Shown in pieces: positions 16,241 to 24,983 of a stretch of 34,845 nt of DNA. Source of the DNA: Desulfatiglans sp. Lineage in GTDB: Bacteria > Desulfobacterota > DSM-4660 > Desulfatiglandales > HGW-15. Location: assembly GCA_012513605.1 (NCBI GenBank), contig JAAZBV010000014.1, forward strand, positions 1-34,845, written 5' to 3'. Position 1 is the first letter of the stretch. Each line of letters begins with the position of its first letter. The notes under the pieces were generated by a model. The model was not told the DNA's origin. It did no database searches and saw nothing but the letters and a program-made list of their open reading frames with translations. The translations under genes and the position numbers were made by a program.

Positions 16241-16882
16241 TTATTTATATAAACCTTTCCTTAAGATGTATTCTTTTACCCTTTCAGGTACCATAAAATT
16301 TATTGATCTGCCAGTTTTTATATTCTGCCTTATTTTTGTTGAAGAGATATCCATTAGTGTTGATTTTTTAAAATAGATCGAGCAGCCACTGGTATTTACG
16401 AATAAATCATCGGTGTTGCCCTTTTTAAAATCCAACCCAAGAGACTCTATAAAACTGCTGATTTCACACTTCTGTGTGCCAGGCCTGTCTATAACTGCAA
16501 AGCTGGTCAGTTTAAAGAGCTCTTCATATTCCTTCCAGGTGGTTATCTCTTTAAATGTATCGATCCCCAGTATAAAAAACAGTTCTAAATCAGCACCGTA
16601 TAAATTCATAATTATATTGATTGTCTCAATAGAATATGAGGGCCCCTTTCTCCTGCCTTCAATATCGCTTGCCTCAAGGTAACTGGAATATGAAACCGCA
16701 ATTTTTGTCATCTCAAGACGTTCAGAATAAGGGGTTATAACGCTTTCATCCTTATGAGGCGGCTGTGCGCACGGGATCAGGAGTACCTTTGACAACGCAA
16801 ATTCTTCGCACATCTCTTCTGCCAGCCTGAGATGCCCGAAATGAATCGGATCAAATGTCCCTCCAAGTATGCCGAGCCTCAA
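16241..16882 (-). CDS. nadD: Nicotinate-nucleotide adenylyltransferase
   Basis: It adenylates nicotinic acid mononucleotide to deamido-NAD in NAD synthesis. The 213-residue protein carries the nucleotidyltransferase motif GGTFDPIHFGH (7-17) and the C-terminal ISSTKIR (near 187-193), both diagnostic. LELFFILGIDTF is the conserved middle block. The start codon is TTG at 16882, with AGGAGGG 7 bases upstream. It follows proA by 12 bases and abuts rsfS. Confidence 0.95.
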   Translation of the reverse strand: MRLGILGGTFDPIHFGHLRLAEEMCEEFALSKVLLIPCAQPPHKDESVITPYSERLEMTKIAVSYSSYLEASDIEGRRKGPSYSIETINIIMNLYGADLELFFILGIDTFKEITTWKEYEELFKLTSFAVIDRPGTQKCEISSFIESLGLDFKKGNTDDLFVNTSGCSIYFKKSTLMDISSTKIRQNIKTGRSINFMVPERVKEYILRKGLYK

Positions 16883-16894
16883 ATAATAACCCTC

Positions 16895-18151
16895 CTAATC
16901 CCTGATCTGGCCATCACCATAGACAATAAATTTTGTTGTGGTGAGTTCGGTAAGGCCCATAGGGCCAAAGGCATGAAGTTTTGAGGTGTTTATTCCTATT
17001 TCTGACCCCAGTCCTAGCTGGTTACCGTCATTGAATCTGGTTGATGCATTTACAAGCACGACCGACGAGTCAACCTGCGTGAGGAATCTCCTGCCCCGTG
17101 CATAATCCTTTGTGATTATAGTTTCAGTATGGTTTGAACCATATTTTTCTATATGAATAAATGCCTCCTCCATGCTGTCTACAACCTTTACTGCGAGTAT
17201 CAGGTCCAGAAACTCGGCTGGCCAGTCCTCCTCTGTTGCAGGGATTGCATCAGGTATAAGAGCTCTTGTTTTTTCGCATCCTCTCAATTCCACCTTCGCT
17301 TTGCGAAATGCCTTTGCAACCTCCGGTAAGAATTCCTTTGCAATATCCTTGTGTACCAGCATTGTCTCCATTGCATTGCACACGCCCGGTCTCTGTGCCT
17401 TTGAATTTATGCATATATCAATGGCTGTTTTGACATCAGCGTATTTATCCACATAGGCGTGGCAGACCCCTTTATAATGCTTGAGCACAGGTATCCTTGA
17501 ATTTTCTGTTACAAACCGGATCAGCCCTTCGCCACCCCTCGGTATTATTACATCTACCATGTCATCACAGGATAAAAGTTCGGTTGTGGCCAGCCTGTCT
17601 GTGGTAGGAATTACCTGCACTGCCTTTCCGGGTAGATTATTTTCCTCAAGCCCCTCTTTTATTATATCCGCGAGGATTAGATTTGAATTTATGGCCTCGG
17701 AGCCTCCCTTCAGGATAACCACATTCCCTGATTTAATGCACAGGCTTGCTGCATCCACAGTTACATTTGGTCTTGATTCATATATAAAACCAATTACTCC
17801 TAAAGGTATCCTGATTTTACCGACCTGAAGATTATTTGGCCTTTCCCACATGCCAGTAACCTCGCCGACCGGATCAGGCAGGCGCATCACTTCATGAAGG
17901 CCCTGAACAATTGAGTTTATGGTCTTTTCATCAAGCGTAAGCCTGTCAAGCATTGCAGGGCTTAACCCCTTTTCTTTTGCGGCTACAAGATCCTTTTTAT
18001 TCTGGATCATTATTTCGCTTTTACGTTCAATCAGTTTTCGGGCAATAGATTCAAGGGCTGCATCCTTTTCCTTTCTTTTTATGGTACGTAAGAGCCTTGA
18101 TGCATCTTTTGCCGACAATGCTATTTCACGAATCATGGATTTTATTGACAT
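16895..18151 (-). CDS. proA: Gamma-glutamyl phosphate reductase
   Basis: Second step of proline synthesis: NADPH reduces glutamyl-5-phosphate to the semialdehyde. The 418-residue protein is full length. It shows [36 protein letters not shown] and the catalytic Cys motif [11 protein letters not shown], then [20 protein letters not shown] near the end. The ATG at 18151 has GGAG 7 bases upstream and lies within the last codons of proB (10-base overlap), so the two are translationally coupled. Confidence 0.96.
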   Translation of the reverse strand: MSIKSMIREIALSAKDASRLLRTIKRKEKDAALESIARKLIERKSEIMIQNKKDLVAAKEKGLSPAMLDRLTLDEKTINSIVQGLHEVMRLPDPVGEVTGMWERPNNLQVGKIRIPLGVIGFIYESRPNVTVDAASLCIKSGNVVILKGGSEAINSNLILADIIKEGLEENNLPGKAVQVIPTTDRLATTELLSCDDMVDVIIPRGGEGLIRFVTENSRIPVLKHYKGVCHAYVDKYADVKTAIDICINSKAQRPGVCNAMETMLVHKDIAKEFLPEVAKAFRKAKVELRGCEKTRALIPDAIPATEEDWPAEFLDLILAVKVVDSMEEAFIHIEKYGSNHTETIITKDYARGRRFLTQVDSSVVLVNASTRFNDGNQLGLGSEIGINTSKLHAFGPMGLTELTTTKFIVYGDGQIRD

Positions 18152-19311
18152 GTTTCATCTCCATCCTGACCATTGGTAATAAGGAGATTATCCCTGTGTA
18201 TAATCTCATCGTTATGCTTGAAACCAAGCACCTCTTCTATCTTCCTGCTGTTCAATCCCTTTATTTTTTCAAGTTCGCTGTGACTGTAATCTACCATGCC
18301 GACCGCTGTTTCATTGCCATTACGGTCAACAATCTGAACTGAATCTCCTCTGTTGAATCTCCCGGACACCCCGATAACCCCTGAAGGAAGCAGGCTCTTT
18401 CCGTTCTTTATCAGCGCCTTTACAGCACCGTCATCAATGATGATTTTGCCTTTTATGGCCCTTGTAAAGGCTATCCAGTGCTTGCGGCCGCAAACCGCCT
18501 TTGTCTGGGGGAGAAATAATGTGCCGGTCTCTTCACCTTTCATTATTTTTCTAATGATGTTTTTAGTATATCCGTTTGTGATAATAACCGGTATCCCTTT
18601 TAGTGTGGCCTTTCTTGCCGCAGCTATCTTGCTTGCCATCCCACCTGTGCCGAGTGCCCCCGGGACTGAGTTTGCAGATTGAAAATGGCTGCTGCCTATT
18701 TTATTTACAAACGGGATGAGCCTTGCATTTTTATTTTTCCTAGGGTCATCATCATAAAGTCCGTCAATATCTGTAAGTATCGCAAGCAGTTTTGATTCTG
18801 TCATGTTGGCAACCATGGCGCTCAAATTATCATTGTCACCGAACTTGATTTCATCAATTACCACGGTATCATTTTCATTTATTATTGGTATTATGCCCCA
18901 TGATAAAAGGGTGAAGATGGTATTTCTTGCATTAAGATAGCGCCGCCTGTTATTAAGGTCATCCCTGGTGATAAGTATCTGTGCCACTGTAACCCCGTGA
19001 CGGCCAAAGACCTTTTCATATGCCATCATGAGGCGGCTCTGGCCGATTGCAGCCATTGCCTGTTTTTCAGATATCCCGTCAGGCTTTTTTTCATAACCCA
19101 TTTTTTTCATGCCTGCGGCTATGGCTCCGGATGAGACAAGAATAACCTCTATCCCCCTTGATCTGAGGTCACAGATATCATTTGTTAGGCTGTTAATAAC
19201 CGTGTTGTTAAAACCATCGTTTCCGGTGAGTATTCCGCTTCCGGCCTTAATGACTATCCTGCGCGCATTTTTAAGCAGTTTTGTTCTGATATTTATTAAT
19301 TTTTCTTCCAT
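18142..19311 (-). CDS. proB: Glutamate 5-kinase with PUA domain
   Basis: First, feedback-controlled step of proline synthesis. The 389-residue protein has an amino-acid-kinase domain at about 1-270: [11 protein letters not shown] at the start, [44 protein letters not shown] and [18 protein letters not shown]-terminal PUA domain follows, with [19 protein letters not shown] and [13 protein letters not shown]. The N-terminal phosphate loop reads KAGSG where most relatives have KVGS(S/G), a mild variation. It overlaps proA and lies 115 bases after obg. Confidence 0.96.
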   Translation of the reverse strand: MEEKLINIRTKLLKNARRIVIKAGSGILTGNDGFNNTVINSLTNDICDLRSRGIEVILVSSGAIAAGMKKMGYEKKPDGISEKQAMAAIGQSRLMMAYEKVFGRHGVTVAQILITRDDLNNRRRYLNARNTIFTLLSWGIIPIINENDTVVIDEIKFGDNDNLSAMVANMTESKLLAILTDIDGLYDDDPRKNKNARLIPFVNKIGSSHFQSANSVPGALGTGGMASKIAAARKATLKGIPVIITNGYTKNIIRKIMKGEETGTLFLPQTKAVCGRKHWIAFTRAIKGKIIIDDGAVKALIKNGKSLLPSGVIGVSGRFNRGDSVQIVDRNGNETAVGMVDYSHSELEKIKGLNSRKIEEVLGFKHNDEIIHRDNLLITNGQDGDETCQ

Positions 19312-19426
19312 TTATTTATGTACGCTGTTTATTGTACCGGATACATAACATTCATAATATTACAGGGAAAATTGTATTTTAAATAAAACAGATTGCAAAG
19401 CAGAGGTTGACCCTGCTCATTTTCAG

Positions 19427-20428
19427 TTAACCTACTGCATTTTCTTTTAGGAACTTTTTTAGTTCCTCTATCCCTTCACCTGTCATCGCTGATACTGCTA
19501 TTGCACTCCTCCCTGCAGCATTTATTTTAAGCATGATATCTTCAGCTTTTAACCCATCAGGCCTCTCAAGGTCAATTTTATTAAGAATAATCGTCCTTTT
19601 TTTTGACATAAGCAAAGGGTCATACCTCTTAAGCTCATCCTCAAGAATGTTGTAATCCCTTAGCGGATCATCTGCCGGTAGATCGGACATATCTATTATA
19701 TGTAGAAGAAATCTTGTCCTTTCTATATGTTTCAGGAAACGATGACCAAGCCCCTTACCCTCGCTTGCCCCTTCAATAAGCCCTGGGATATCCGCTATTG
19801 TTAGAGACTTTTCATCATCAATATTCATCATCCCAAGGTTTGGAATAAGGGTGGTAAATGGATAATTATCTATTTTAGGGCGGGCCATTGTAAGGCATGA
19901 TAGCAGGGTTGATTTTCCTGCGTTTGGCAGGCCTACCAGCCCTATATCAGCCAGGTGTTTCAGTGTGAGTTTGAGCCTTTTGGATTCTCCAGGAATACCA
20001 CTCTGGGCATATCTTGGGGATCTGTTTATTGCAGTGGCAAAATACCTGTTTCCCTTTCCGCCTATACCGCCGTAAACAATAGTGATTGACTGTTCATTAC
20101 CTGTCAGGTCTCCTAATATTTCACCTGTGTCATGATCAGAGATGATTGTGCCGGGAGGTACCTCTATTATGGTATCCTCGCCATTTTTACCTTTTTGATT
20201 ATTGCCCATACCAGGGCCGCCATTTCTGGCCTTGAAATGTCTTCGAGAACTGAAATCGACAAGGGTGAAAAGTTTATTGGAGGCCCTTAAAATAATATCC
20301 CCTCCCTTTCCGCCGTCCCCTCCATCGGGGCCGCCTTTAGGGATAAAACGGGCCCTGAAAAAGCTTACGCAACCTTTTCCACCATTCCCTGAAACAACAT
20401 GTATTACTGCTTCATCCAGAAATCCCAT
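19427..20428 (-). CDS. obg: Obg/CgtA GTPase
   Basis: A ribosome-associated GTPase needed for 50S assembly. The 333-residue protein begins with the Gly-rich Obg fold (1-158): GNGGKGCVSFFRARFIPKGG, GGPGMGNN and GGIGGKGNRYF. The G domain follows, with P-loop GLPNAGKSTLL, switch/G3 IADIPGLIEGA, G4 LNKIDLE and G5 SAMTGEG. The C-terminal OCT domain is absent, as in many proteobacteria. It follows rpmA by 32 bases, with GAGG upstream of the ATG. Confidence 0.96.
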   Translation of the reverse strand: MGFLDEAVIHVVSGNGGKGCVSFFRARFIPKGGPDGGDGGKGGDIILRASNKLFTLVDFSSRRHFKARNGGPGMGNNQKGKNGEDTIIEVPPGTIISDHDTGEILGDLTGNEQSITIVYGGIGGKGNRYFATAINRSPRYAQSGIPGESKRLKLTLKHLADIGLVGLPNAGKSTLLSCLTMARPKIDNYPFTTLIPNLGMMNIDDEKSLTIADIPGLIEGASEGKGLGHRFLKHIERTRFLLHIIDMSDLPADDPLRDYNILEDELKRYDPLLMSKKRTIILNKIDLERPDGLKAEDIMLKINAAGRSAIAVSAMTGEGIEELKKFLKENAVG

Positions 20429-20460
20429 ATTATCCTCAGGAGGTGGAAAAAGGGGATTTA

Positions 20461-20715
20461 TTAGTCGGCTAAAACACTCACCTTTTTTCGGTTTTTAGTA
20501 AACCGTTCAAAGGCGACTGTGCCGTCTATCTTGGAATATATGGTGTAATCCTTTCCAAGCCCTACATTTTTACCCGGATGGATCTGGGTGCCTTTTTGTC
20601 TGATCAGGATGTTTCCAGCCTGAACCTTTTCACCTGAATATTTTTTAACCCCAAATCTCTGGCCGGCGCTGTCTCTACCGTTCCTTGAACTCCCGCCTGC
20701 TTTTTTGTGTGCCAT
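20461..20715 (-). CDS. rpmA: 50S ribosomal protein L27
   Basis: An 84-residue basic protein with the invariant N-terminus [16 protein letters not shown] and the core [36 protein letters not shown]. Its N-terminus reaches the peptidyl-transferase centre. The gene starts with AHKK directly, so there is no cleavable Firmicutes-type leader. It sits 83 bases after rplU in the usual order. Confidence 0.97.
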   Translation of the reverse strand: MAHKKAGGSSRNGRDSAGQRFGVKKYSGEKVQAGNILIRQKGTQIHPGKNVGLGKDYTIYSKIDGTVAFERFTKNRKKVSVLAD

Positions 20716-20798
20716 AGTTATGATTCCTTATTAAATAATACGCTTTAACCGAAAAAGTTTTTGAGTCTTACTCTTGAAAATACCCAAAACAAAAAAAG

Positions 20799-21110
20799 TT
20801 ACTGACCGATGTTATCGATCTTTATCTGAGTAAAACATTGCCTGTGGCCCTGCTTTTTCCGGTAGTTTTTTCTTCTTTTATACTTGAAGACAATAACCTT
20901 TTTATCCTTGGCCTGCCTCATGATCTTGCCATATACCTTTGCCCCTTCAAGGTATGGTTTGCCAAGGTTGACATTGTCCCCGTCTGAAGTAAACAGGACC
21001 TTATCAAAGGCAACTGAGTCCCCGATATTACCCTCAAGTTTTTCTATCTTCAGCATATCACCTGGTGCTACCCGATACTGTTTTCCACCTGTCTGTATTA
21101 CAGCGTACAT
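20799..21110 (-). CDS. rplU: 50S ribosomal protein L21
   Basis: A 103-residue protein starting MYAVIQTGGKQYRVAPGD, with the C-terminal FKYKRRKNYRKKQGHRQ signature. GGAGG lies 6 bases before the ATG at 21110; an in-frame ATG at 21134 is upstream of the ribosome site and is rejected. It is the first gene of the run rplU-rpmA-obg-proB-proA-nadD-rsfS-M48, whose promoter lies at 21138-21166. Confidence 0.97.
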   Translation of the reverse strand: MYAVIQTGGKQYRVAPGDMLKIEKLEGNIGDSVAFDKVLFTSDGDNVNLGKPYLEGAKVYGKIMRQAKDKKVIVFKYKRRKNYRKKQGHRQCFTQIKIDNIGQ

Positions 21111-21137
21111 AATTAACCTCCAAATTTGTAACACGTA

Positions 21138-21166
21138 ACCATAAAAGAAAAAAAGTCATATGTCAA
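21138..21166 (-). promoter_or_regulatory. Sigma-70 promoter of the rplU run
   Basis: On the minus strand TTGACA (21166-21161) is followed after 17 bases by TATGGT (21143-21138). The predicted start is about 20 bases before the rplU ATG. The -35 box begins in the loop of the tRNA-Arg terminator hairpin and the spacer runs through its descending arm. Confidence 0.65.
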
Positions 21167-21188
21167 ATTGTTTATTATATGACTTTTT
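21150..21188 (-). terminator. Terminator of the tRNA-Arg transcript
   Basis: AAAAAGTCATAT and ATATGACTTTTT are perfect 12-base arms with a 15-base loop. In the minus direction it continues with TTTCTTTTAT. It lies 25 bases after the tRNA-Arg gene and looks bidirectional by symmetry. Confidence 0.7.
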
Positions 21189-21212
21189 ATTCAATGTTTA
21201 CTTGTCTTAAAG

Positions 21213-21286
21213 TGCCCCCGGCATGACTTGAACATGCGGCACCCAGATTAGGAATCTGGTGCTCTATCCGCCTGAGCTACGGGGGC
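21213..21286 (-). tRNA. tRNA-Arg (anticodon CCT)
   Basis: A complete cloverleaf of 74 bases. The acceptor is GCCCCCG/CGGGGGC. The anticodon stem CCAGA/TCTGG holds the loop TTCCTAA with anticodon CCT. The T arm is GCATG-TTCAAGT-CATGC and the discriminator is A. CCA is not encoded (CTT follows). Confidence 0.95.
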
Positions 21287-21361
21287 GTGGACTAGTCTTG
21301 TACCAAAAAATAATTAAAATGCAAGTTTTTTGTGCAGTGGCTTCAAAATTTGAAAAAAATC

Positions 21362-21390
21362 TTGATTATAGTAATAAAAGAATTTATAAG
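21362..21390 (+). promoter_or_regulatory. Probable promoter of tRNA-Ala
   Basis: TTGATT (21362-21367), a 17-base spacer and TATAAG (21385-21390) lie about 55 bases upstream of the tRNA. This is close to consensus at both boxes and in AT-rich DNA, so it remains tentative. Confidence 0.45.
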
Positions 21391-21445
21391 TTTCATTAAT
21401 TTTTGTTGGTTTATCATTATTTAGATTTATGTAAAAAAAGATAGC

Positions 21446-21521
21446 GGGGATGTAGCTCAGTTGGGAGAGCGGTACGTTCGCAACGTACAGGCCGTCGGTT
21501 CGATCCCGATCATCTCCACCA
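21446..21521 (+). tRNA. tRNA-Ala (anticodon CGC)
   Basis: Cloverleaf: acceptor GGGGATG/CATCTCC, D arm GCTC..GAGC, anticodon stem GTACG/CGTAC with loop TTCGCAA (anticodon CGC), T loop TTCGATC, then A plus an encoded CCA. It stands alone, not in an rRNA operon. Confidence 0.95.
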
Positions 21522-21641
21522 TATTTTCCTTTTCAGTACGGGTAAAATCTGGTGAGAACAGCTGAAAATCAAATGTTTTCCCTTATATTTTCTTCAGAAG
21601 TTGTTGAACTAAAAAGCTCTTATCCCCATGGAGAATAATAA

Positions 21642-22232
21642 ATGAAAAGAAATGCAGAAATTGATCGTAAAACCAAAGAAACTGATATTCGGGTAAAATT
21701 TGATCTTGATGGTAAAGGAAGCAGCAGTGTTAATACAGGGATTCCGTTTATGGACCATATGCTGAATCTGCTGGCTGTACACGGGTATTTTGACTGTGAA
21801 ATATCTGCAAATGGTGATATTGAAATTGATTATCACCATACGGTTGAAGATCTTGGCATATGTCTGGGCATGGCAGTAAGCAAGTGCCTTGGGGAAAAGA
21901 GGGGTATCAGGAGGTATGGGCAGGCTACAGTGCCAATGGATGAGGCCATGTCGAGCGTGGTTATAGATATATCCAACAGGCCCTTTCTGGCCTATCGTGT
22001 TGAGGTTAATAACAGCAAGACCGGGAGCTTTGATATAGCTCTGCTTGAGGAGTTTTTCAGGGCATTCGTAAACTACTCAGGCATCACCATGCATGTTGAT
22101 ATGGTATCAGGCAGGGACCCTCATCATATAGCTGAATCAGTCTTCAAGGCATTTGGTAAAGCACTTGATATGGCAACAGGTGTTGAGGAAAGGCTGGATG
22201 GAAATGCCCCTTCATCTAAAGGGCTCCTGTAA
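21642..22232 (+). CDS. hisB: Imidazoleglycerol-phosphate dehydratase
   Basis: It dehydrates imidazoleglycerol phosphate in histidine synthesis (dual Mn2+ centre). The 196-residue monofunctional form, without the N-terminal phosphatase of enterobacterial HisB. Metal-ligand motifs are all present: FMDHML (36-41), IDYHHTVEDLGI and DPHHIAESVFKAFG. PMDEAMS is the conserved helix. GGAG lies 8 bases before the ATG. No other his gene is in the window; the next gene is a lipoprotein 30 bases downstream. Confidence 0.96.
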   Translation: MKRNAEIDRKTKETDIRVKFDLDGKGSSSVNTGIPFMDHMLNLLAVHGYFDCEISANGDIEIDYHHTVEDLGICLGMAVSKCLGEKRGIRRYGQATVPMDEAMSSVVIDISNRPFLAYRVEVNNSKTGSFDIALLEEFFRAFVNYSGITMHVDMVSGRDPHHIAESVFKAFGKALDMATGVEERLDGNAPSSKGLL

Positions 22233-22262
22233 CAATCTTGATGGCTGATTAAAGGGTAAAAC

Positions 22263-22946
22263 GTGACTCAACAAAGATTTCAAAATAAATATAAAAAATA
22301 TTATATGCTTTTATGCCTCATTATTCTCTTCAGCGGATGCGCAACCAATAAGAAGGTCTATTCCGAATTTGCAGAAGGGCAGGTTGGTCCATTAAAAATT
22401 GTTTTTTTGGGTTTAAGGTCTGGAATACCTGAAGGGGGTAGTCCTGCCCTGTTTTCTAATCCGCTGCTGAATACAATGGTAAGCGCTGAACCGGTAAACC
22501 ATGATATCTCTGATCGATTGTCTGATAAGCTGTATACGCTTATTGAAGAGTCGAGGGATTATAATATGGTTAACGTGAAGGGACATCAAATACCCGGATA
22601 TAATAGTGCCAACCCCCTGGACATAAATTCCATTAATACCCTTGCAAAGGAGATTTCAGCTGATTTTGTCATTACCGGGTATGTCTACAGGATGCAGGAG
22701 CGTGAAGGTGGAAAATATTCAGCAGTTACTCCAGCCTCGACAGCATTTGATATATACTTTATAGATGTCAAAAATGGTACAATATCCTGGCGCGGTAGTT
22801 ATGATAAGACGCAGAAATCATTGAGTGAAAACCTCCTTGATTTCAAGTCGTTTCTGAAATTAAAAGGGAAATGGGCGGATGTGGAAAGCCTTGCTCTGGC
22901 CGGGTTAAAAGAGCTTGTCGATGATATGCCAAAAATAAAAAAATAA
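22263..22946 (+). CDS. Putative lipoprotein, possibly CsgG/LpoB-like fold
   Basis: A 227-residue protein starting at GTG (22263), with AAGGG upstream. The N-terminus is a lipoprotein signal with lipobox LFSGC (Cys at residue 26), so it is expected to be membrane-anchored in the periplasm. The mature part contains GPLKIVFLGLRSG, then a helix DISDRLSDKLYTLIEES and ADFVITGYVYRMQ, with IDVKNGTISWRGSYDK. This alternation, including a family-like ADFVITG strand, is reminiscent of the CsgG/LpoB/GNA1162 fold of envelope lipoproteins; that is inference from pattern alone. It follows hisB by 30 bases and may share its transcript. Confidence 0.85.
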   Translation: MTQQRFQNKYKKYYMLLCLIILFSGCATNKKVYSEFAEGQVGPLKIVFLGLRSGIPEGGSPALFSNPLLNTMVSAEPVNHDISDRLSDKLYTLIEESRDYNMVNVKGHQIPGYNSANPLDINSINTLAKEISADFVITGYVYRMQEREGGKYSAVTPASTAFDIYFIDVKNGTISWRGSYDKTQKSLSENLLDFKSFLKLKGKWADVESLALAGLKELVDDMPKIKK

Positions 22947-23042
22947 ATATTTTTTTATTTATTGATATCGGTTGGCTTTATTTTACTTAATTTTATACTG
23001 ATCAAAAAGGCTATTTAATTCGAAAAACCTACTTTTTCATCA

Positions 23043-23070
23043 TTGACAATCTAAAAATCGTTAATATAAT
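23043..23070 (+). promoter_or_regulatory. Consensus sigma-70 promoter of dnaG-rpoD
   Basis: TTGACA (23043-23048), a 16-base spacer and TATAAT (23065-23070): both boxes are perfect. Predicted start about 23077, giving a leader of roughly 90 bases to the dnaG ATG. Confidence 0.8.
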
Positions 23071-23169
23071 AGAGCATTTATCTAAAAACCTGGTTTTAAC
23101 CAATTGGCCATGTCGGCGCCTTGGAGAACTTAAAAGCCATGTCGATAAAATAGGAAAAATCGTGGGTTT

Positions 23170-24909
23170 ATGATGGATTTCTATCAGGCAGCCAAGGAAG
23201 AGATAAAACGGTCGGCAGACATTGTCGAGCTGATAGGACAGTATGTCCAGCTTAAAAAGGCCGGTCTAAACCATGTAGGGCTTTGCCCGTTTCATGGTGA
23301 CAAGGACCCCTCTTTTACGGTTAGTCAGGCAAAACAGATATTTCATTGTTTTGGATGTAAAAAGGGTGGTGATATTTTTACCTTCTGGATGGAATATCAT
23401 AAGGTTTCATATTCTCAGGCATTAAAAGAGCTTGCTGAAAAATATCATGTAGTATTGCCTGAAAAAAAGATTACGCCGGAAAAAAGGCATGAGCTTGATT
23501 TAAAGGAGGAGATATACCGGATTAACGGCGCTGCAGCTGCCTATTATAACTATATCCTTGTAAAAACAGCAGCAGGTAAGAAGGGTATAGGGTATTTTGG
23601 TAAACGGTCAATCAGCCCTGAAATCATAAACAGGTTTAAATTAGGCTATGCCTCTGAAGATTGGGATGGGCTGGCTAGATTTTTATCAGGCAGGAATGTA
23701 AATCTTGAGAAGGCGGAAAAGGCAGGCCTTCTTATCACCAAAAAGAATGGCGGATATTATGACCGTTTCAGGGGGAGGGTAATATTCCCCATATTTACCA
23801 TGGAAGGCAAGGTTGCCGGTTTTGGGGGCAGGGTGCTTGATAATTCGCTGCCTAAATATCTGAATACTCCTGAGACATCCATCTTCCATAAAGGTGAATT
23901 ACTATACGGGCTGAATACTGCCTTTCCCCATATACGTGAAACAGGACGAGTTATTATAGTTGAGGGTTATACCGACGTACTGGCACTGAATAAACATGGG
24001 TTCAATGCGGTTGTTGCAACACTCGGAACAGCCCTGACTCAGAACCACTTAAGGAAACTTAAGGGATTCAGCAGGGAGATTATTGTTGTATTTGATGCTG
24101 ATTCAGCAGGGAAAAACGCTGCGGTGAGAAGTCTACCGCTGTTTCTCAATGAGGGTCTTTCGGCCAGAGTGATGATATTACCTGAAGGTGATGACCCTGA
24201 TACATTTATGAACAGCAGGGGGCTTGATGCCTTTTTAAGTCATCTTGACAGGGCAATGCCCCTGTATGACTTTTATATTGAAACAAAACTTATGACTGTT
24301 GAACCAGGTATTGCAGGTAAGCTGGAGATCCTCAAGGAAGTAATCCCTGTGCTTTCAGAGATTACAAGCGATATACAGAGGTCAGTTTATATAAAGCACC
24401 TTTGTGAAAAATGCGATGTCTCAGAAACAGTTGTTCTTACTGAGCTTAACAGGCTGAGAGGTATATTATCAGGAAAAGGCAATATAGCAAGGCCGGAATC
24501 AGTGCAAAACGGGTCAGGGGTAAAAAGTCTTAAGGAGTATCATCTTCTTAACCTGATAATTCATTCACCCGGAATTGCAGGAAGGGTTCTGATTGACGAT
24601 TTTAAAATGCTGATTTCTACCGGTGAAGTTGTAAAGATTTTTAACATACTTGCCGAAGAGTATAGGCTGAAAAAATTTATTGATCCTGCACAGATACTTG
24701 AGAATATGCAGGAAGGCCAGGAAAGAGAGATTTTTAATGAGCTGATGCTTTCAGAGCCTATTTATAAAGGCCCGGCGATTGAACAGGCCGTTCTGGAGTT
24801 TGAAAACAGGGTATATGATGTTAAACTCACAAACTCAATAAACGATGCGAAAAGTTCCGGGAATATTGAAAAACTGAATGAATTGGTTAAACTTAGAAAA
24901 GCTATTTGA
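23170..24909 (+). CDS. dnaG: DNA primase
   Basis: It makes RNA primers at the replication fork. The 579-residue protein has an N-terminal CHC2 zinc ribbon: Cys39, His42, Cys60 and Cys63 in GLCPFHGDKDPSF and FHCFGCKKGGD. The primase core has the TOPRIM motifs VEGYTDVLAL and VFDADSAGKNA. FGGRVLDNSLPKYLNTPET is the conserved central block. The C-terminal 130 residues form the DnaB-interacting helicase-binding part and are less conserved. Two adjacent ATGs occur at 23170 and 23173 with no strong ribosome site, so the start may be either. rpoD follows 74 bases later, the common dnaG-rpoD pairing. Confidence 0.96.
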   Translation: MMDFYQAAKEEIKRSADIVELIGQYVQLKKAGLNHVGLCPFHGDKDPSFTVSQAKQIFHCFGCKKGGDIFTFWMEYHKVSYSQALKELAEKYHVVLPEKKITPEKRHELDLKEEIYRINGAAAAYYNYILVKTAAGKKGIGYFGKRSISPEIINRFKLGYASEDWDGLARFLSGRNVNLEKAEKAGLLITKKNGGYYDRFRGRVIFPIFTMEGKVAGFGGRVLDNSLPKYLNTPETSIFHKGELLYGLNTAFPHIRETGRVIIVEGYTDVLALNKHGFNAVVATLGTALTQNHLRKLKGFSREIIVVFDADSAGKNAAVRSLPLFLNEGLSARVMILPEGDDPDTFMNSRGLDAFLSHLDRAMPLYDFYIETKLMTVEPGIAGKLEILKEVIPVLSEITSDIQRSVYIKHLCEKCDVSETVVLTELNRLRGILSGKGNIARPESVQNGSGVKSLKEYHLLNLIIHSPGIAGRVLIDDFKMLISTGEVVKIFNILAEEYRLKKFIDPAQILENMQEGQEREIFNELMLSEPIYKGPAIEQAVLEFENRVYDVKLTNSINDAKSSGNIEKLNELVKLRKAI

Positions 24910-24983
24910 AAAGTCTCTTTAATGATTATAATTGAATAGAATTGTATATAACATAGAGATAAGTAATTATCAGGAGGAATAGT

